Notes: generated by a model not told the origin, from the sequence alone. Positions 19,401 through 27,644 are shown, counted from the stretch's first letter. The stretch is 64,000 nt of DNA from Xanthobacteraceae bacterium (GCA_019752575.1 JAIELW010000011.1:186001-250000), one strand, 5' to 3'. Made by a program: numbers and translations.

Positions 19401-19652
19401 ATGAAGATCGTTTATTTCGCCTGGCTGCGCGAGCGCCTCGACAAGACCGAAGAAGATGTGGATGTGCCCGCGTCCGTGCACACCATTGGCGATCTCATGA
19501 TGTGGCTGAAATCGCGCGGCGAGGAATATGAGCTTGCCTTCGACAATCCGAAGGTGATCCGCGCCGCGATCGACAAGACGCACGTGCGCCCGGAAACGAA
19601 GATCGCGGGCGCCAGCGAGATCGCATTCTTCCCGCCGATGACGGGGGGGTAG
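19401..19652 (+). CDS. moaD: Molybdopterin synthase small subunit MoaD
   Basis: The 83-residue ubiquitin-like protein ends in the required Gly-Gly (PPMTGG), which is thiocarboxylated and donates sulfur to precursor Z in molybdopterin synthesis. It begins MKIVYFAWLRERLDK, typical of MoaD. The ATG is the second base after repeat copy A, so its upstream region is the repeat arm and no ribosome binding site is visible. moaE, the partner subunit, lies 378 bp downstream, separated by the GIY-YIG unit. Confidence 0.95.
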   Translation: MKIVYFAWLRERLDKTEEDVDVPASVHTIGDLMMWLKSRGEEYELAFDNPKVIRAAIDKTHVRPETKIAGASEIAFFPPMTGG

Positions 19653-19662
19653 CTGCTTTTCT

Positions 19663-20026
19663 GTCGTCCCCGCGAAGGCGGGGACCCATAGCCCCTGTGC
19701 CCGATGGAATACGCGGTCTACATTCTTGCCAGCAAGCGTCACGGCACACTCTACATCGGCGTTACGAATGATTTGAGCAGACGCCTGAGCGAGCACAGCC
19801 TCGGTAAAGGCTCGAAGTTTGTCCGTGACTACAAGGTGAATCGTCTCGTCCACGTAGAACTGTTTGACGACCCAGAGTCCGCCATTACTCGCGAGAAGCA
19901 ACTGAAGAAATGGAATCGTGACTGGGAGATCAATTTGATCGAACGGGAAAATCCTGATTGGCAGGATCGGACTCCCGACCTAACTTAATCGCAGGGATTA
20001 TGGGTCCCCGCCTTCGCGGGGACGAC
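19663..20026. mobile_element. GIY-YIG gene unit bounded by 28-nt inverted repeats, copy 1
   Basis: The 364-bp unit has perfect 28-nt inverted repeats at 19663-19690 and 19999-20026, each itself a hairpin (CCCCGC-GAAG-GCGGGG on the left) ending in the shared tip CCATA / TATGG. The nuclease gene sits inside, 13 bp from the left and 10 bp from the right repeat. It splits moaD from moaE, which are normally adjacent. No target duplication was evident. Mobility is inferred from the second copy at 36465. Confidence 0.8.
19704..19988 (+). CDS. Single-domain GIY-YIG nuclease
   Basis: The 94-residue protein is a stand-alone GIY-YIG domain: YAVYILASKRHGTLYIGVTN supplies the two-strand motif, RRLSEH the catalytic arginine and basic helix, and AITREKQLKKWNRDW the helix with the metal-binding Glu. 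This is the UPF0213-like group related to the nuclease domain of UvrC and homing endonucleases. Base composition is clearly more AT-rich than moaD and moaE. It differs from the copy at 36508 at about 18 of 94 positions by eye. No ribosome binding site is obvious upstream. Confidence 0.88.
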   Translation: MEYAVYILASKRHGTLYIGVTNDLSRRLSEHSLGKGSKFVRDYKVNRLVHVELFDDPESAITREKQLKKWNRDWEINLIERENPDWQDRTPDLT

Positions 20027-20030
20027 GAAG

Positions 20031-20492
20031 ATGAAGAGCGTGGAAACGGTCATCATTACAACCTTGGCAATCGACACGAACGCCGAGACGAAGGCCGTTT
20101 CCGAAGCCGGCGGCAATATCGGCGCGGTCGTGACCTTCTCCGGCATCTGCCGCGCGGACGAGAAGGGCGGCAAAATCTCGGCGCTGTTCCTCGAACATTA
20201 TCCGGGCATGGCCGAGCAGGAGATCGGCAAGCATGTCGAGGAAGCGAATCGGCGCTGGCCGCTTCTCGCCGCGCGTGTCGTGCATCGCGTCGGCCGCATC
20301 GAACCCGGCGAAACCATCGTCTTCGTCGCGACAGCCTCCGCGCATCGCGAGGCCGCGTTTCAGGCCGCCGAATTCATCATGGATTACCTGAAAACGAGCG
20401 CGCCGTTCTGGAAACGGACCGAAGGCGGCGGACGCGAAGCCTGGGTCGATGCGAACGAGAAAGACGAGCGCGCGGCTGCACGCTGGAAGTAA
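20031..20492 (+). CDS. moaE: Molybdopterin synthase catalytic subunit MoaE
   Basis: The 153-residue protein combines with MoaD to insert dithiolene sulfurs into precursor Z. Visible family elements are GAVVTFSGICR near residues 31-41, LEHYPGM near 54, RVVHRVGRIEPGE near 78-90, HREAAFQAAEFIMDYLK near 102-118 and the catalytic-lysine segment APFWKRT near 121. The ATG lies 4 bp after the right repeat of the GIY-YIG unit, so its original leader was probably replaced by repeat sequence. Confidence 0.95.
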   Translation: MKSVETVIITTLAIDTNAETKAVSEAGGNIGAVVTFSGICRADEKGGKISALFLEHYPGMAEQEIGKHVEEANRRWPLLAARVVHRVGRIEPGETIVFVATASAHREAAFQAAEFIMDYLKTSAPFWKRTEGGGREAWVDANEKDERAAARWK

Positions 20493-20498
20493 ATCTTT

Positions 20499-20590
20499 TT
20501 CGTCATCGCCGGGCTTGTCCCGGCCATCCACGCCTTAGCAGCATCGAAGCCCTAAAGACGTGGATGCCCGGCACAAGGCCGGGCATGACG
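20499..20590. repeat. Dispersed palindromic element, CCGGGC type
   Basis: Outer ends CGTCATCGCCGGG and CCGGGCATGACG are inverted; inside, CCATCCACGCCTTA faces GACGTGGATG. It lies between the convergent moaE and ilvE genes. A close relative is at 42968. Confidence 0.8.
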
Positions 20591-20622
20591 CTCTAAATTG
20601 CTGGAACGCGGGGTGAAAAAAC

Positions 20623-21510
20623 TTATGCCGCCTTCTGCTTCGGCTGCACTGCCGTGGTGTAGTCGTCCATCAGCGTCTGCGTGATCTTCGACGGCGTGAA
20701 CTTCCAGTCGCCGATTTCGGACACCGCCGTCACTTCCGCAGCGGTGCCGGTGATGAAGCATTCGGTGAAGCCCGAAAGCTCTTCCGGCTTGATGTGGCGC
20801 TCGATCACTTCATAGCCGCGGCGCCTTGCGAGTTCGACCACCGTGCGGCGCGTGATGCCGTCGAGGAAGCAGTCCGGCGTCGGCGTGTGAATCTTGCCGT
20901 CCTGCACGAAGAACATATTCGCGCCGGTGCATTCGGCGACGAAGCCGCGATAGTCGTACATCATCGCATCGGCGTAGCCTTTACGCTCGGCCTGATGCTT
21001 CGAGATCGTGCAGATCATATAGAGGCCGGCCGCTTTCGCCTTGCAAGGGATCGTCGCCGGATCGGGGCGGCGATACGTAGCCACGTCGAGACGGATGCCT
21101 TTCAGCCGCTGCGCCGGATCGAAATAGCTCGGCCATTCCCAGGTCGCGATCGCGAGATGGATTTTGTTGTTCTGCGCCGAGACGCCCATCATCTCGGAGC
21201 CCCGCCACGCGACCGGGCGCACATAGGCGTCCTTCTGGCCGTTGGTTTTCAGCACCAGCTTCTTGGCTTCGTCGATCTGCGCGACCGAATACGGGATTTC
21301 GAAGTCGAGCAACTCGGCGGACTTCTTCAGCCGCTCGGAATGCTCGGTGCATTTGAAGATTTCGCCGCCGTAAGCGCGCTCGCCTTCGAACACGCAGCTC
21401 GCGTAATGCAGGCCATGCGACAAGACGTGGAGGTTGGCGCTCTCCCACGGCACGAGATTGCCGTCGTACCAGATCTTTCCGGGACGTTTGTCGAAGGGTT
21501 CACCGGCCAT
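20623..21510 (-). CDS. ilvE: Branched-chain amino acid aminotransferase
   Basis: The 295-residue PLP enzyme of fold type IV carries out the last step of Ile, Leu and Val synthesis and the first of their breakdown. Typical landmarks are IWYDGNLVPWESANLHVLSH near the start, YVRPVAWRG near 96, the PLP-lysine region IPCKAKAAGLY near 154-164, RGFVAECTGANMFF near 187-200 and CFLDGITRRTVVELA near 212. GGAGCAAC precedes the ATG. The MarR-type regulator gene is divergent, with a 203-bp intergenic region. Confidence 0.95.
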   Translation of the reverse strand: MAGEPFDKRPGKIWYDGNLVPWESANLHVLSHGLHYASCVFEGERAYGGEIFKCTEHSERLKKSAELLDFEIPYSVAQIDEAKKLVLKTNGQKDAYVRPVAWRGSEMMGVSAQNNKIHLAIATWEWPSYFDPAQRLKGIRLDVATYRRPDPATIPCKAKAAGLYMICTISKHQAERKGYADAMMYDYRGFVAECTGANMFFVQDGKIHTPTPDCFLDGITRRTVVELARRRGYEVIERHIKPEELSGFTECFITGTAAEVTAVSEIGDWKFTPSKITQTLMDDYTTAVQPKQKAA

Positions 21511-21713
21511 TGGCGTTGCTCCTCACACGCGAGCCTTCATTCGGCTCTGACTTTCGGGCTTTTGCCTCGCTGGCCGACACCCGTTATGTTTCGGCCAATG
21601 AGAGCGGTTCTCTCCGTCTCGCGCAATGATCGTAACGGCAGCCGAGGGGCTTTCGGTACGATCCTTTCGCAAAAACGGCACTCTCGGTAACAATCAAACG
21701 AAAATAAGTCAAT

Positions 21714-22256
21714 ATGGCTGACGTAAACGTCTCAACGCTCCCCATTAGCCCCAAGGGCGCCGGAAAAGCTGATGATTCTCAAGGCAATGAGGGCATCCCG
21801 GCGGTCGAGCTGATCGAGCTTCTGTTCTTCGCCTACCGAGATTTCGTAGGCGACGCGGACGAGCTTCTGGCCCGCCTCGGCTTCGGCCGGGCCCACCACC
21901 GGGTCGTGCATTTCGTGAACCGCCATCCGGGCATGCGGGTCGCGGACCTTCTTGCGGTGCTGAAAATCACCAAGCAGAGCTTAGGGCGCGTGCTGCGCGA
22001 ACTCGTGGACAACGGCTACATCCAGCAGAAGGCCGGCGACACCGACCGCCGCGAACGTCTGCTGTATGTCGCGCCCAAGGGCGAAGAATTGGCACGCCAG
22101 CTCGTCGCGCTGCAGACGCGCCGTTTCGCCCGCGCGTTCAACGAATGCGGACCCGGCGCGCGTGCCGAAGCCCGCAAATTCCTCGCCTCCATGATCGATC
22201 CGGAATCGCGCGAGGAAGTCGAGCGGCTGATTTCGCGCGCGAACGCGAAAAAGTGA
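21714..22256 (+). CDS. MarR-family regulator, PetP-like
   Basis: The 180-residue protein has a MarR winged helix: LGFGRAHHRVVHFVNRHPGM near 59-78, recognition region VADLLAVLKITKQSLGRVLR near 80-99, and the wing AGDTDRRERLLYVAPKG. It lies 8 bp upstream of a response regulator, the arrangement of petP-petR in Rhodobacter capsulatus, where both are needed for cytochrome bc1. The petABC operon is in this window at 38-41 kb. The PetP assignment rests on gene order and fold and is therefore tentative. Confidence 0.85.
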   Translation: MADVNVSTLPISPKGAGKADDSQGNEGIPAVELIELLFFAYRDFVGDADELLARLGFGRAHHRVVHFVNRHPGMRVADLLAVLKITKQSLGRVLRELVDNGYIQQKAGDTDRRERLLYVAPKGEELARQLVALQTRRFARAFNECGPGARAEARKFLASMIDPESREEVERLISRANAKK

Positions 22257-22264
22257 GCGGCGAC

Positions 22265-22972
22265 ATGAACAAGCCGCTGCAGCCGCCTTCAGACGACGCT
22301 CCCCACCTTCTCGTGGTCGACGACGACCAGCGCATCCGCGAACTCTTGTCGCGCTACCTCGCCGATCACGCATACCGGGTGACGACCGCTTCCGACGCCG
22401 CCGATGCGCGCGTCAAACTCGGCGGCATGGCCTTCGACATGCTCGTCCTCGACGTGATGATGCCGGGCGAAACCGGCCTCGAGCTTGCAAAATCGATTCG
22501 CGAAACTTCGGACGTGCCGATCCTGATGCTGACCGCGCGCGCGGAAACTTCGGACCGCATCGCCGGCCTCGAAGCCGGCGTGGACGACTATCTGCCGAAG
22601 CCGTTCGACCCGCGCGAGTTGCTCTTGCGCATCAACAGCGTCCTGCGCCGCGCGGCGACCCCCGCGGTTCCGGCGGTCGAGAGCGTCCGCTTCGGCGAAT
22701 ACGAGTTTCAGCTCGAACGCGGCGATCTCACGAAAAACGGCGAGCCGGTGCGCATCACCGACCGCGAATGCGACATGCTGCGCGTGCTGGCGCTGCGCGC
22801 GGGCGACACGGTGCCGAGACAGGACCTCGTAGCACCGGGCGGCGACGCCTCCGACCGCGCGGTGGACGTGCAGATCAATCGCTTGCGCCGCAAGATCGAA
22901 AAGGATCCCGCCGATCCTGTCTACCTGCGCACGGTGCGCGGCGTCGGTTATCGGCTCCTGGTAGCGCCGTGA
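22265..22972 (+). CDS. OmpR-family response regulator, PetR-like
   Basis: The 235-residue protein has a receiver domain with the acidic pair in LLVVDDDQ (residues 15-22), phospho-acceptor Asp63 in LVLDVMMPGET and the conserved Lys in YLPKPFDP. A winged-helix output domain follows (about 140-232, ending LRTVRGVGYRLL). ATG 22265 starts the receiver domain; the frame runs on upstream through the preceding gene. Its stop overlaps the GTG of the kinase gene (GTGA), so the two are translationally coupled. Confidence 0.93.
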   Translation: MNKPLQPPSDDAPHLLVVDDDQRIRELLSRYLADHAYRVTTASDAADARVKLGGMAFDMLVLDVMMPGETGLELAKSIRETSDVPILMLTARAETSDRIAGLEAGVDDYLPKPFDPRELLLRINSVLRRAATPAVPAVESVRFGEYEFQLERGDLTKNGEPVRITDRECDMLRVLALRAGDTVPRQDLVAPGGDASDRAVDVQINRLRRKIEKDPADPVYLRTVRGVGYRLLVAP

Positions 22973-24357
22973 CCTCGATCGACGCAGGCATCCGCGGAAT
23001 CAAATCGATCTTCAGCCGGGTCGGCGACAGCTACGACCGCATCGGCACCTGGCTGAACGCACGCCTGCCGAAAGGCCTTTACGCCCGCACGCTTCTCATC
23101 CTGCTGACGCCGATCGTGCTCCTGCAGTCGGTGCTGATGTTCGTCTTCATGGAGCGGCACTGGAACGTCGTTACCCAGCGCCTCTCCGCCGCCGTCTCGC
23201 GCGACATCGCTTCGCTGATCGATGTCTATCAGCAATATCCGCAGGACAAGGACGCCGCGTTTCTCCGCAAGATGGCAAGCGACCGGCTCGGTCTCACGGT
23301 CGAACTCCTGCCCGACGCAGACCTGCCGCCACCGGGACCAAAGCCGTTTTTCTCGCCGCTCGACAGCGCGCTCTCGCGCGAGATCGGCACGCTGATCCAG
23401 CGGCCGTTCTGGATCGATACGGTCGGCAACTCCAACGTCATCGAAATCCGCATCAAGCTCGACAAGAACGTGTTCCGCGTTTTCGCGCCGCGCAATCACG
23501 CTTACGCCTCGAACTCGCACATCTTCATCATGTGGATGCTCGGCACCTCGCTGGTGCTGATTTTTATTTCGATCCTGTTCCTGCGCAACCAGATCAAGCC
23601 GATCCTTCAGCTTGCCGAAGCGGCGGAAGCCTTCGGCAAGGGCCGCGAAGTCCCGAACTTCCGGCCGCGCGGCGCCACCGAAGTGCGGCGCGCGGCGGCG
23701 GCATTCCTCGAAATGAAACGCCGCATCGAGCGTCAGATCGAGCAGCGCACCACGATGCTCGCGGGCGTCTCGCACGACATGCGCACGGTGCTGACGCGTT
23801 TCAAGCTCGAACTCGCGTTCCTGCCGGAAGGTCCCGAAATCGAAGCCATGCGCCGCGACGTCGACGAATTGCAGAACATGCTGGAAGCCTATCTCTCGTT
23901 CGCACGCGGAGAATCCGGCGAAGGCCCCGGCATGCTCGACGCCTCCGAGATGCTGAAAGAACTTGCCGCTCACGTTGAGCGCCAAGGCCGCAAGGCGACC
24001 GCGACCTTCGCGGGCCCGCCGATCGTGCAGGCGCGGAAAGAAGCGCTGCGCCGCTGTGTCGCGAACCTCGTTGCGAACGCGATCCGCTACGGCAAGAACA
24101 TCTCGCTCTCCGGCAAGCGCGAACCGCGCTGGCTTGAAATTTCGGTGGAGGACGACGGCCCCGGCATTCCCGCCGACAAGCGCGAAGATGTTTTCCGCCC
24201 ATTTCTCCGCTTGGATGCCTCGCGCAATCAGGACCAGGGCAACAGCGGTCTCGGACTGTCCATCGCGCGCGACATCGCGATCGCGCATGGCGGCGATATT
24301 TTCCTGAGCGACAGTTCGCTCGGCGGCCTGCGCGCGACGGTGAGAATTCCTGCTTAA
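22969..24357 (+). CDS. Membrane sensor histidine kinase, EnvZ-like
   Basis: From the GTG that overlaps the regulator stop, the product has 462 residues. It has a transmembrane helix near 43-65, a periplasmic domain of about 120 residues, a second helix near 185-207 and a HAMP region. The H-box AGVSHDMRTVLTRFKLEL is near 264-281, the N-box NLVANAIRYG near 364 and the ATP-lid motifs DDGPGIPAD and GLGLSIA further on. The signal is not known. Its final TAA lies at the edge of the repeat starting at 24356. Confidence 0.93.
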   Translation: MTSIDAGIRGIKSIFSRVGDSYDRIGTWLNARLPKGLYARTLLILLTPIVLLQSVLMFVFMERHWNVVTQRLSAAVSRDIASLIDVYQQYPQDKDAAFLRKMASDRLGLTVELLPDADLPPPGPKPFFSPLDSALSREIGTLIQRPFWIDTVGNSNVIEIRIKLDKNVFRVFAPRNHAYASNSHIFIMWMLGTSLVLIFISILFLRNQIKPILQLAEAAEAFGKGREVPNFRPRGATEVRRAAAAFLEMKRRIERQIEQRTTMLAGVSHDMRTVLTRFKLELAFLPEGPEIEAMRRDVDELQNMLEAYLSFARGESGEGPGMLDASEMLKELAAHVERQGRKATATFAGPPIVQARKEALRRCVANLVANAIRYGKNISLSGKREPRWLEISVEDDGPGIPADKREDVFRPFLRLDASRNQDQGNSGLGLSIARDIAIAHGGDIFLSDSSLGGLRATVRIPA

Positions 24358-24455
24358 TCGTCGTCCCGACCGAGCGAAGCGAGAGCCGGGACCGCTATCG
24401 GTAAGATGCGGACGATCCCGGATATTTCGCTGTGCGAAATTCCGGGATGACGATT
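24356..24455. repeat. Dispersed two-hairpin element, CGTCGTCCCGG type (copy 1)
   Basis: The ends AATCGTCGTCCC and GGGATGACGATT are inverted. Left hairpin: TCCCGACCGAG to GAGCCGGGA; right hairpin: ATCCCGGATATTTCGC to GCGAAATTCCGGGAT. Stop codons of the convergent kinase (24355-24357) and csaA (24454-24456) genes are both read partly from its ends. A second copy is at 25596. Confidence 0.85.
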
Positions 24456-24810
24456 AGAAAAGCCGCGAGCCGTTCTTCACCGCGTGATCCGGCGAGAACA
24501 GCACCACCGCGCCTTCCTCATCGGGAAATCCGAGTGTCAAAACTTCCGACATGACCGGCCCGATCTGCCGCGGCGGAAAATTGACCACCGCGGCTACGCG
24601 CTTACCGGGCAGTTGCTCGGGCTTGTAGTATTTCGTGATCTGCGCGGAAGACTTCTTGATCCCGATCTCGGGGCCGAAGTCGATTATCATCTTGATCGCG
24701 GGCTTCTTCGCCTCGGGAAACGGTTCCGCCTCGATAATCGTGCCGACGCGGATATCGACTTTCATGAAGTCGTCGAACGAAATTCTCGGCGCTGGCGCGT
24801 CGTGCTTCAT
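24454..24810 (-). CDS. csaA: tRNA-binding domain protein CsaA
   Basis: The 118-residue protein is a single tRNA-binding OB fold, as in CsaA and the C-terminal domain of MetRS. It begins [20 protein letters not shown] near 10-29, followed by [14 protein letters not shown], the ITKYY segment and [14 protein letters not shown] near 74-87. CsaA has a proposed chaperone role in protein export; in Rhizobiales it is a conserved single gene. The stop codon TAA is formed at the boundary of the repeat. Confidence 0.92.
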   Translation of the reverse strand: MKHDAPAPRISFDDFMKVDIRVGTIIEAEPFPEAKKPAIKMIIDFGPEIGIKKSSAQITKYYKPEQLPGKRVAAVVNFPPRQIGPVMSEVLTLGFPDEEGAVVLFSPDHAVKNGSRLF

Positions 24811-24831
24811 TCTAGCCCCCAGTAAAGATTC

Positions 24832-25503
24832 TTAGACGGCGACCGGCGCGTTCGGGTCTTCCGGGAACGCCTCGTCGCGGCGCGAGCGGCGCGGTGCGCA
24901 ACGCGGCACGAAGCGGCACATCTCCTTCGCGAAGCCCGCGAGACGTTCGGCCGTCGCAAGCTGCCGGTCGAGCGAAGCCATCGTGCGCGCAAGGCCCGGA
25001 TCTTCGTCGTCGAGCCAGGTCCGGGTCGCCCGCGCGAAAAAGCCGGCAAGCGCCTGCGCCCGCATTCCGCCGATGATCCCCGACGACCCGATCCCTGCCG
25101 ACGACAACATCCATTGCTGCGAACGCACGGCGAGCTTGTTGAGACCCATCGCAAGCTGCGGATTGGTACGCGCCGAGCGATAGAGCGAGCGGACGGCCTC
25201 GCGATGGGGGCTAAGCGCCTCGAAGCGCCGCATCAAAACCTCGAAGAGGCGATCGCGCGCCGACTGGTCGCCAAGCTCCGGATCGAGTTTCAACTGCTCG
25301 CCGCCCGAGAGCACCTTCTTGTCGGTCTCGCGGAAGAAGGCCGCGACCATGTCGAAGGTCGAGCCGAATTCGCCGCGCAAATCCGCCAAAGAGACATTGG
25401 CAAGTTGGGCGACCTCGGAAAGTTCGATGCGTTCGAAGCGCTTTTCGGCCAAGAGCGTCAGAAATGCGCCGAGGATTTTTTCGCGAGCCTGTGCGTCAAC
25501 CAT
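24832..25503 (-). CDS. TetR/AcrR-family regulator
   Basis: The 223-residue protein has an N-terminal helix-turn-helix (ILGAFLTLLAEKRFERIELS near 10-29, then VAQLANVSLADLRGEFGS near 31-48), which differs from typical TetR at the tail of the recognition helix. A large helical ligand domain and a basic tail (RRSRRDEAFPED) follow. Its target is unknown; proC and csaA lie on the same strand on either side, 21 bp from csaA. Confidence 0.82.
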   Translation of the reverse strand: MVDAQAREKILGAFLTLLAEKRFERIELSEVAQLANVSLADLRGEFGSTFDMVAAFFRETDKKVLSGGEQLKLDPELGDQSARDRLFEVLMRRFEALSPHREAVRSLYRSARTNPQLAMGLNKLAVRSQQWMLSSAGIGSSGIIGGMRAQALAGFFARATRTWLDDEDPGLARTMASLDRQLATAERLAGFAKEMCRFVPRCAPRRSRRDEAFPEDPNAPVAV

Positions 25504-25595
25504 GACGGTCCTCCATAAGCGGAAAACGCCGGAAATCCGAGAGAGTTCAGTTTAGAAACAACCTGTGGCGATGGGAAGGCGTGGAGTTTGGGTGT

Positions 25596-25701
25596 TCGTC
25601 GTCCCGGCCAAGGCGCGAAGCGCCGCGAGCCGGGACCGTCATCAATTATTAATGTGAACGATCCCGGATATTTCGCTGCGCGAAATTCCGGGATGACGAT
25701 T
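25596..25701. repeat. Dispersed two-hairpin element, CGTCGTCCCGG type (copy 2)
   Basis: Left hairpin: GTCCCGGCC to GAGCCGGGAC around GCGCGAAGCGC; right hairpin: ATCCCGGATATTTCGC to GCGAAATTCCGGGAT, identical to copy 1 at 24356 over the whole right half except one base. It lies between the TetR gene and the end of proC. Confidence 0.85.
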
Positions 25702-25703
25702 TC

Positions 25704-26522
25704 TCAGCCCGCCAATTCCTTGCCGCGTTTTGTGGCAGCGGCGACGGCCTCTTCGAGCAATTTATCGAAGCCCGCCTCGCCCATCAGAATTTTAAGCGCG
25801 GCGGCGGTGGTGCCATTCGGCGAGGTCACATTTTCGCGCAGCTTCGATGCGGGGAGATCGGATCGGTAAAGCAACTCGCCCGCGCCGGAGACGGTTTCCC
25901 GCGCAAGCTTCGCCGCCAATTCTTTCGGCAGACCCGCTTTCTCGCCTGCGCGCGCAAGCGTTTCCGCAAGCAGAAACACGTAAGCGGGCCCCGAGCCGGA
26001 TACCGCGGTCGCCGCGTCCATCAGGCCTTCGTCTTCGATCCACTCGACCGGCCCGGTCGAGCGCAACAGCGCATCGGTGAGCGCGCGCGCCTTTGCGTCC
26101 GCGCGCTTGTTCGGTGTCGCGACCGTAATGCCGCGCCCGATCGCAGCCGGCGTATTCGGGATCGTGCGGATCACCGCTGACTTCGGAAATGACTGCTCCA
26201 GAAACGAAATCGTGCGCCCGGCCATCACGGAGATGACAACCGAATTCGCGCCGGCGAAGTGCGAAAGCTGCGGCAGCACATCCTGTGCGACCTGCGGCTT
26301 CACCGCGAGAATCAGCGCTGCGACTTCGCTTTTCGGATTTTCGTTGAGCGGAATCTTGCTTGCGGAAAGCAGCGACAGAATTTCCGGCGGCGGGCCGGGA
26401 TCGCGCACGGCGACCTGCGAAGCGGGCAATCCGGCTTTCAGCCAGCCTTCGAGCAACGCCCCGCCCATCTTGCCCGCGCCTGCGAGCATGACGGTCCCCT
26501 TGAGCGCGGAAAGAGCGCTCAT
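25704..26522 (-). CDS. proC: Pyrroline-5-carboxylate reductase
   Basis: The 272-residue NAD(P)H enzyme makes proline from pyrroline-5-carboxylate. The Rossmann motif is MLAGAGKMGGALLEGWL near residues 12-28. Then come VILAVKPQ-like ALILAVKPQVA near 70, VIRTIPNTPAAIGRG near 117-131 and the C-terminal dimer segment ENVTSPNGTTAAALK near 229-243, the proC signature. It starts 4 bp after the YbjN-family gene, so they are probably cotranscribed. Confidence 0.96.
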   Translation of the reverse strand: MSALSALKGTVMLAGAGKMGGALLEGWLKAGLPASQVAVRDPGPPPEILSLLSASKIPLNENPKSEVAALILAVKPQVAQDVLPQLSHFAGANSVVISVMAGRTISFLEQSFPKSAVIRTIPNTPAAIGRGITVATPNKRADAKARALTDALLRSTGPVEWIEDEGLMDAATAVSGSGPAYVFLLAETLARAGEKAGLPKELAAKLARETVSGAGELLYRSDLPASKLRENVTSPNGTTAAALKILMGEAGFDKLLEEAVAAATKRGKELAG

Positions 26523-26526
26523 GGAA

Positions 26527-27027
26527 TTACGCCTCGCCGGCGGTCTCGAACAGAGTCGCGTCCATCGCCTCGCGCGCGGTCTTGCCCGCCCAGATCACGA
26601 ACTGGAACGCGGGATAATAGCGCTCCGCAGCGCTGACGGCGTTTTCCAGGAGTGCTTCGCATTGCCGGCCGCTTGCCTCCGCTCCGCCGGAGAGTACCAG
26701 CCCGTCGCGATACATGACGAGACCCTCCTCCGACCAGAGGTCGAAGTGCCCGAGCCAGAGCTGCTCGTTGACCATCGCGAGCAGCCGGTAGATTTCGGCG
26801 CGCCTGGCCTCCGGCACCTTGAGGTCGAAGGCGCAGGCCGTGTGCAGCGCCTCCAACTCGTCCATCCACTGAAACGATACGTTGTAGTTGGTGTGGCGCC
26901 CCTTGATGGAAAGCGTGATCTCGGACTCGTTCGCCCGCTCGAACGACCAGTCGTTGACCGCAGCCAGCCGCTCGACCAGATCGACGGGATTCCCGCCTAC
27001 CCCTCTATCGAATTCAGCCAGTGACAT
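26527..27027 (-). CDS. YbjN-domain protein
   Basis: The 166-residue protein matches the YbjN/type III chaperone-like fold: VDLVERLAAVNDWSFERANE near 14-33, YNVSFQWMDELEALHTACAF near 48-67 and VNEQLWLGHFDLWSEEGLVM. GGAAAGGATGC just upstream makes ATG 27027 the start, although the frame is open to 27084. It is followed after 4 bp by proC, an order usual in Hyphomicrobiales. Biochemical function is not established. Confidence 0.85.
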   Translation of the reverse strand: MSLAEFDRGVGGNPVDLVERLAAVNDWSFERANESEITLSIKGRHTNYNVSFQWMDELEALHTACAFDLKVPEARRAEIYRLLAMVNEQLWLGHFDLWSEEGLVMYRDGLVLSGGAEASGRQCEALLENAVSAAERYYPAFQFVIWAGKTAREAMDATLFETAGEA

Positions 27028-27262
27028 TCCGCATCCTTTCCTGGGCTTCAGGCCCTCGGAGAATCCTTCAACGGTCTCCGGCACGGATGCCGAAGCCGTC
27101 CTTCGCTCCCCGTTTGGTCTGCCGCCGCAACTTGCTGATTCGCCAAATTGAACCGCAAATCAGTTGCGTCAGAAGAATCGAATTCGCCCTCGCCTTCAAT
27201 GGCGGTTCCACGGCTTTTCACAGCCGCAAGCGGCCGGAAACGCAATTAGCGGTGGAGAACTG

Positions 27263-27529
27263 TCAGATCGTCGGCGCCTGATTCTTCAGAAGCGCCTCGA
27301 GCTCGGCCACGCGGGCCGCGAGCTTCTCATTTTCGTCGCGCGCCTTCGCGGCCATTTCCTTGACCGCCTCGTGCTCCTCGCGGGTCACGACATCCATGCC
27401 GCGCAAGATTCGCTCGGCCTGCGAGCGGACCATGGTCTCGACCTCGCGGCGCACACCGCCCGCAACGCCCGCGGCATCGTTCGCAAGACGCGCGAACTCG
27501 TCGAAAATGCGGTTGCTGGTCTGGGTCAT
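27263..27529 (-). CDS. ubiK: Ubiquinone biosynthesis accessory factor UbiK (BMFP family)
   Basis: The 88-residue protein has the BMFP layout: an amphipathic N-terminal part (MTQTSNRIFDEFARLANDAA), a middle helix (REVETMVRSQAERILRGMDV) and a C-terminal coiled coil with heptads (ARDENEKLAARVAELEALLK). In Escherichia coli UbiK assists aerobic ubiquinone synthesis and binds membranes. GGAGCCGTG precedes the ATG. The 235 bp between it and the YbjN gene hold no gene I can support. Confidence 0.85.
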   Translation of the reverse strand: MTQTSNRIFDEFARLANDAAGVAGGVRREVETMVRSQAERILRGMDVVTREEHEAVKEMAAKARDENEKLAARVAELEALLKNQAPTI

Positions 27530-27644
27530 GACACGGCTCCTTGAGCCGCAACCGGCGGCCCATGCTCTACAATGGGTATCGCAGGGCCTTGCTGCAAGGC
27601 GGCTTCTTGACTTCGGTTAAGAGAGGGCTGATTCAGCCGAGCCC

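Noticed and set aside
19704-19988. GIY-YIG gene as a fragment of a decayed uvrC
   Set aside because: It is a complete single domain with catalytic residues, has an intact second copy and lies between defined repeats.
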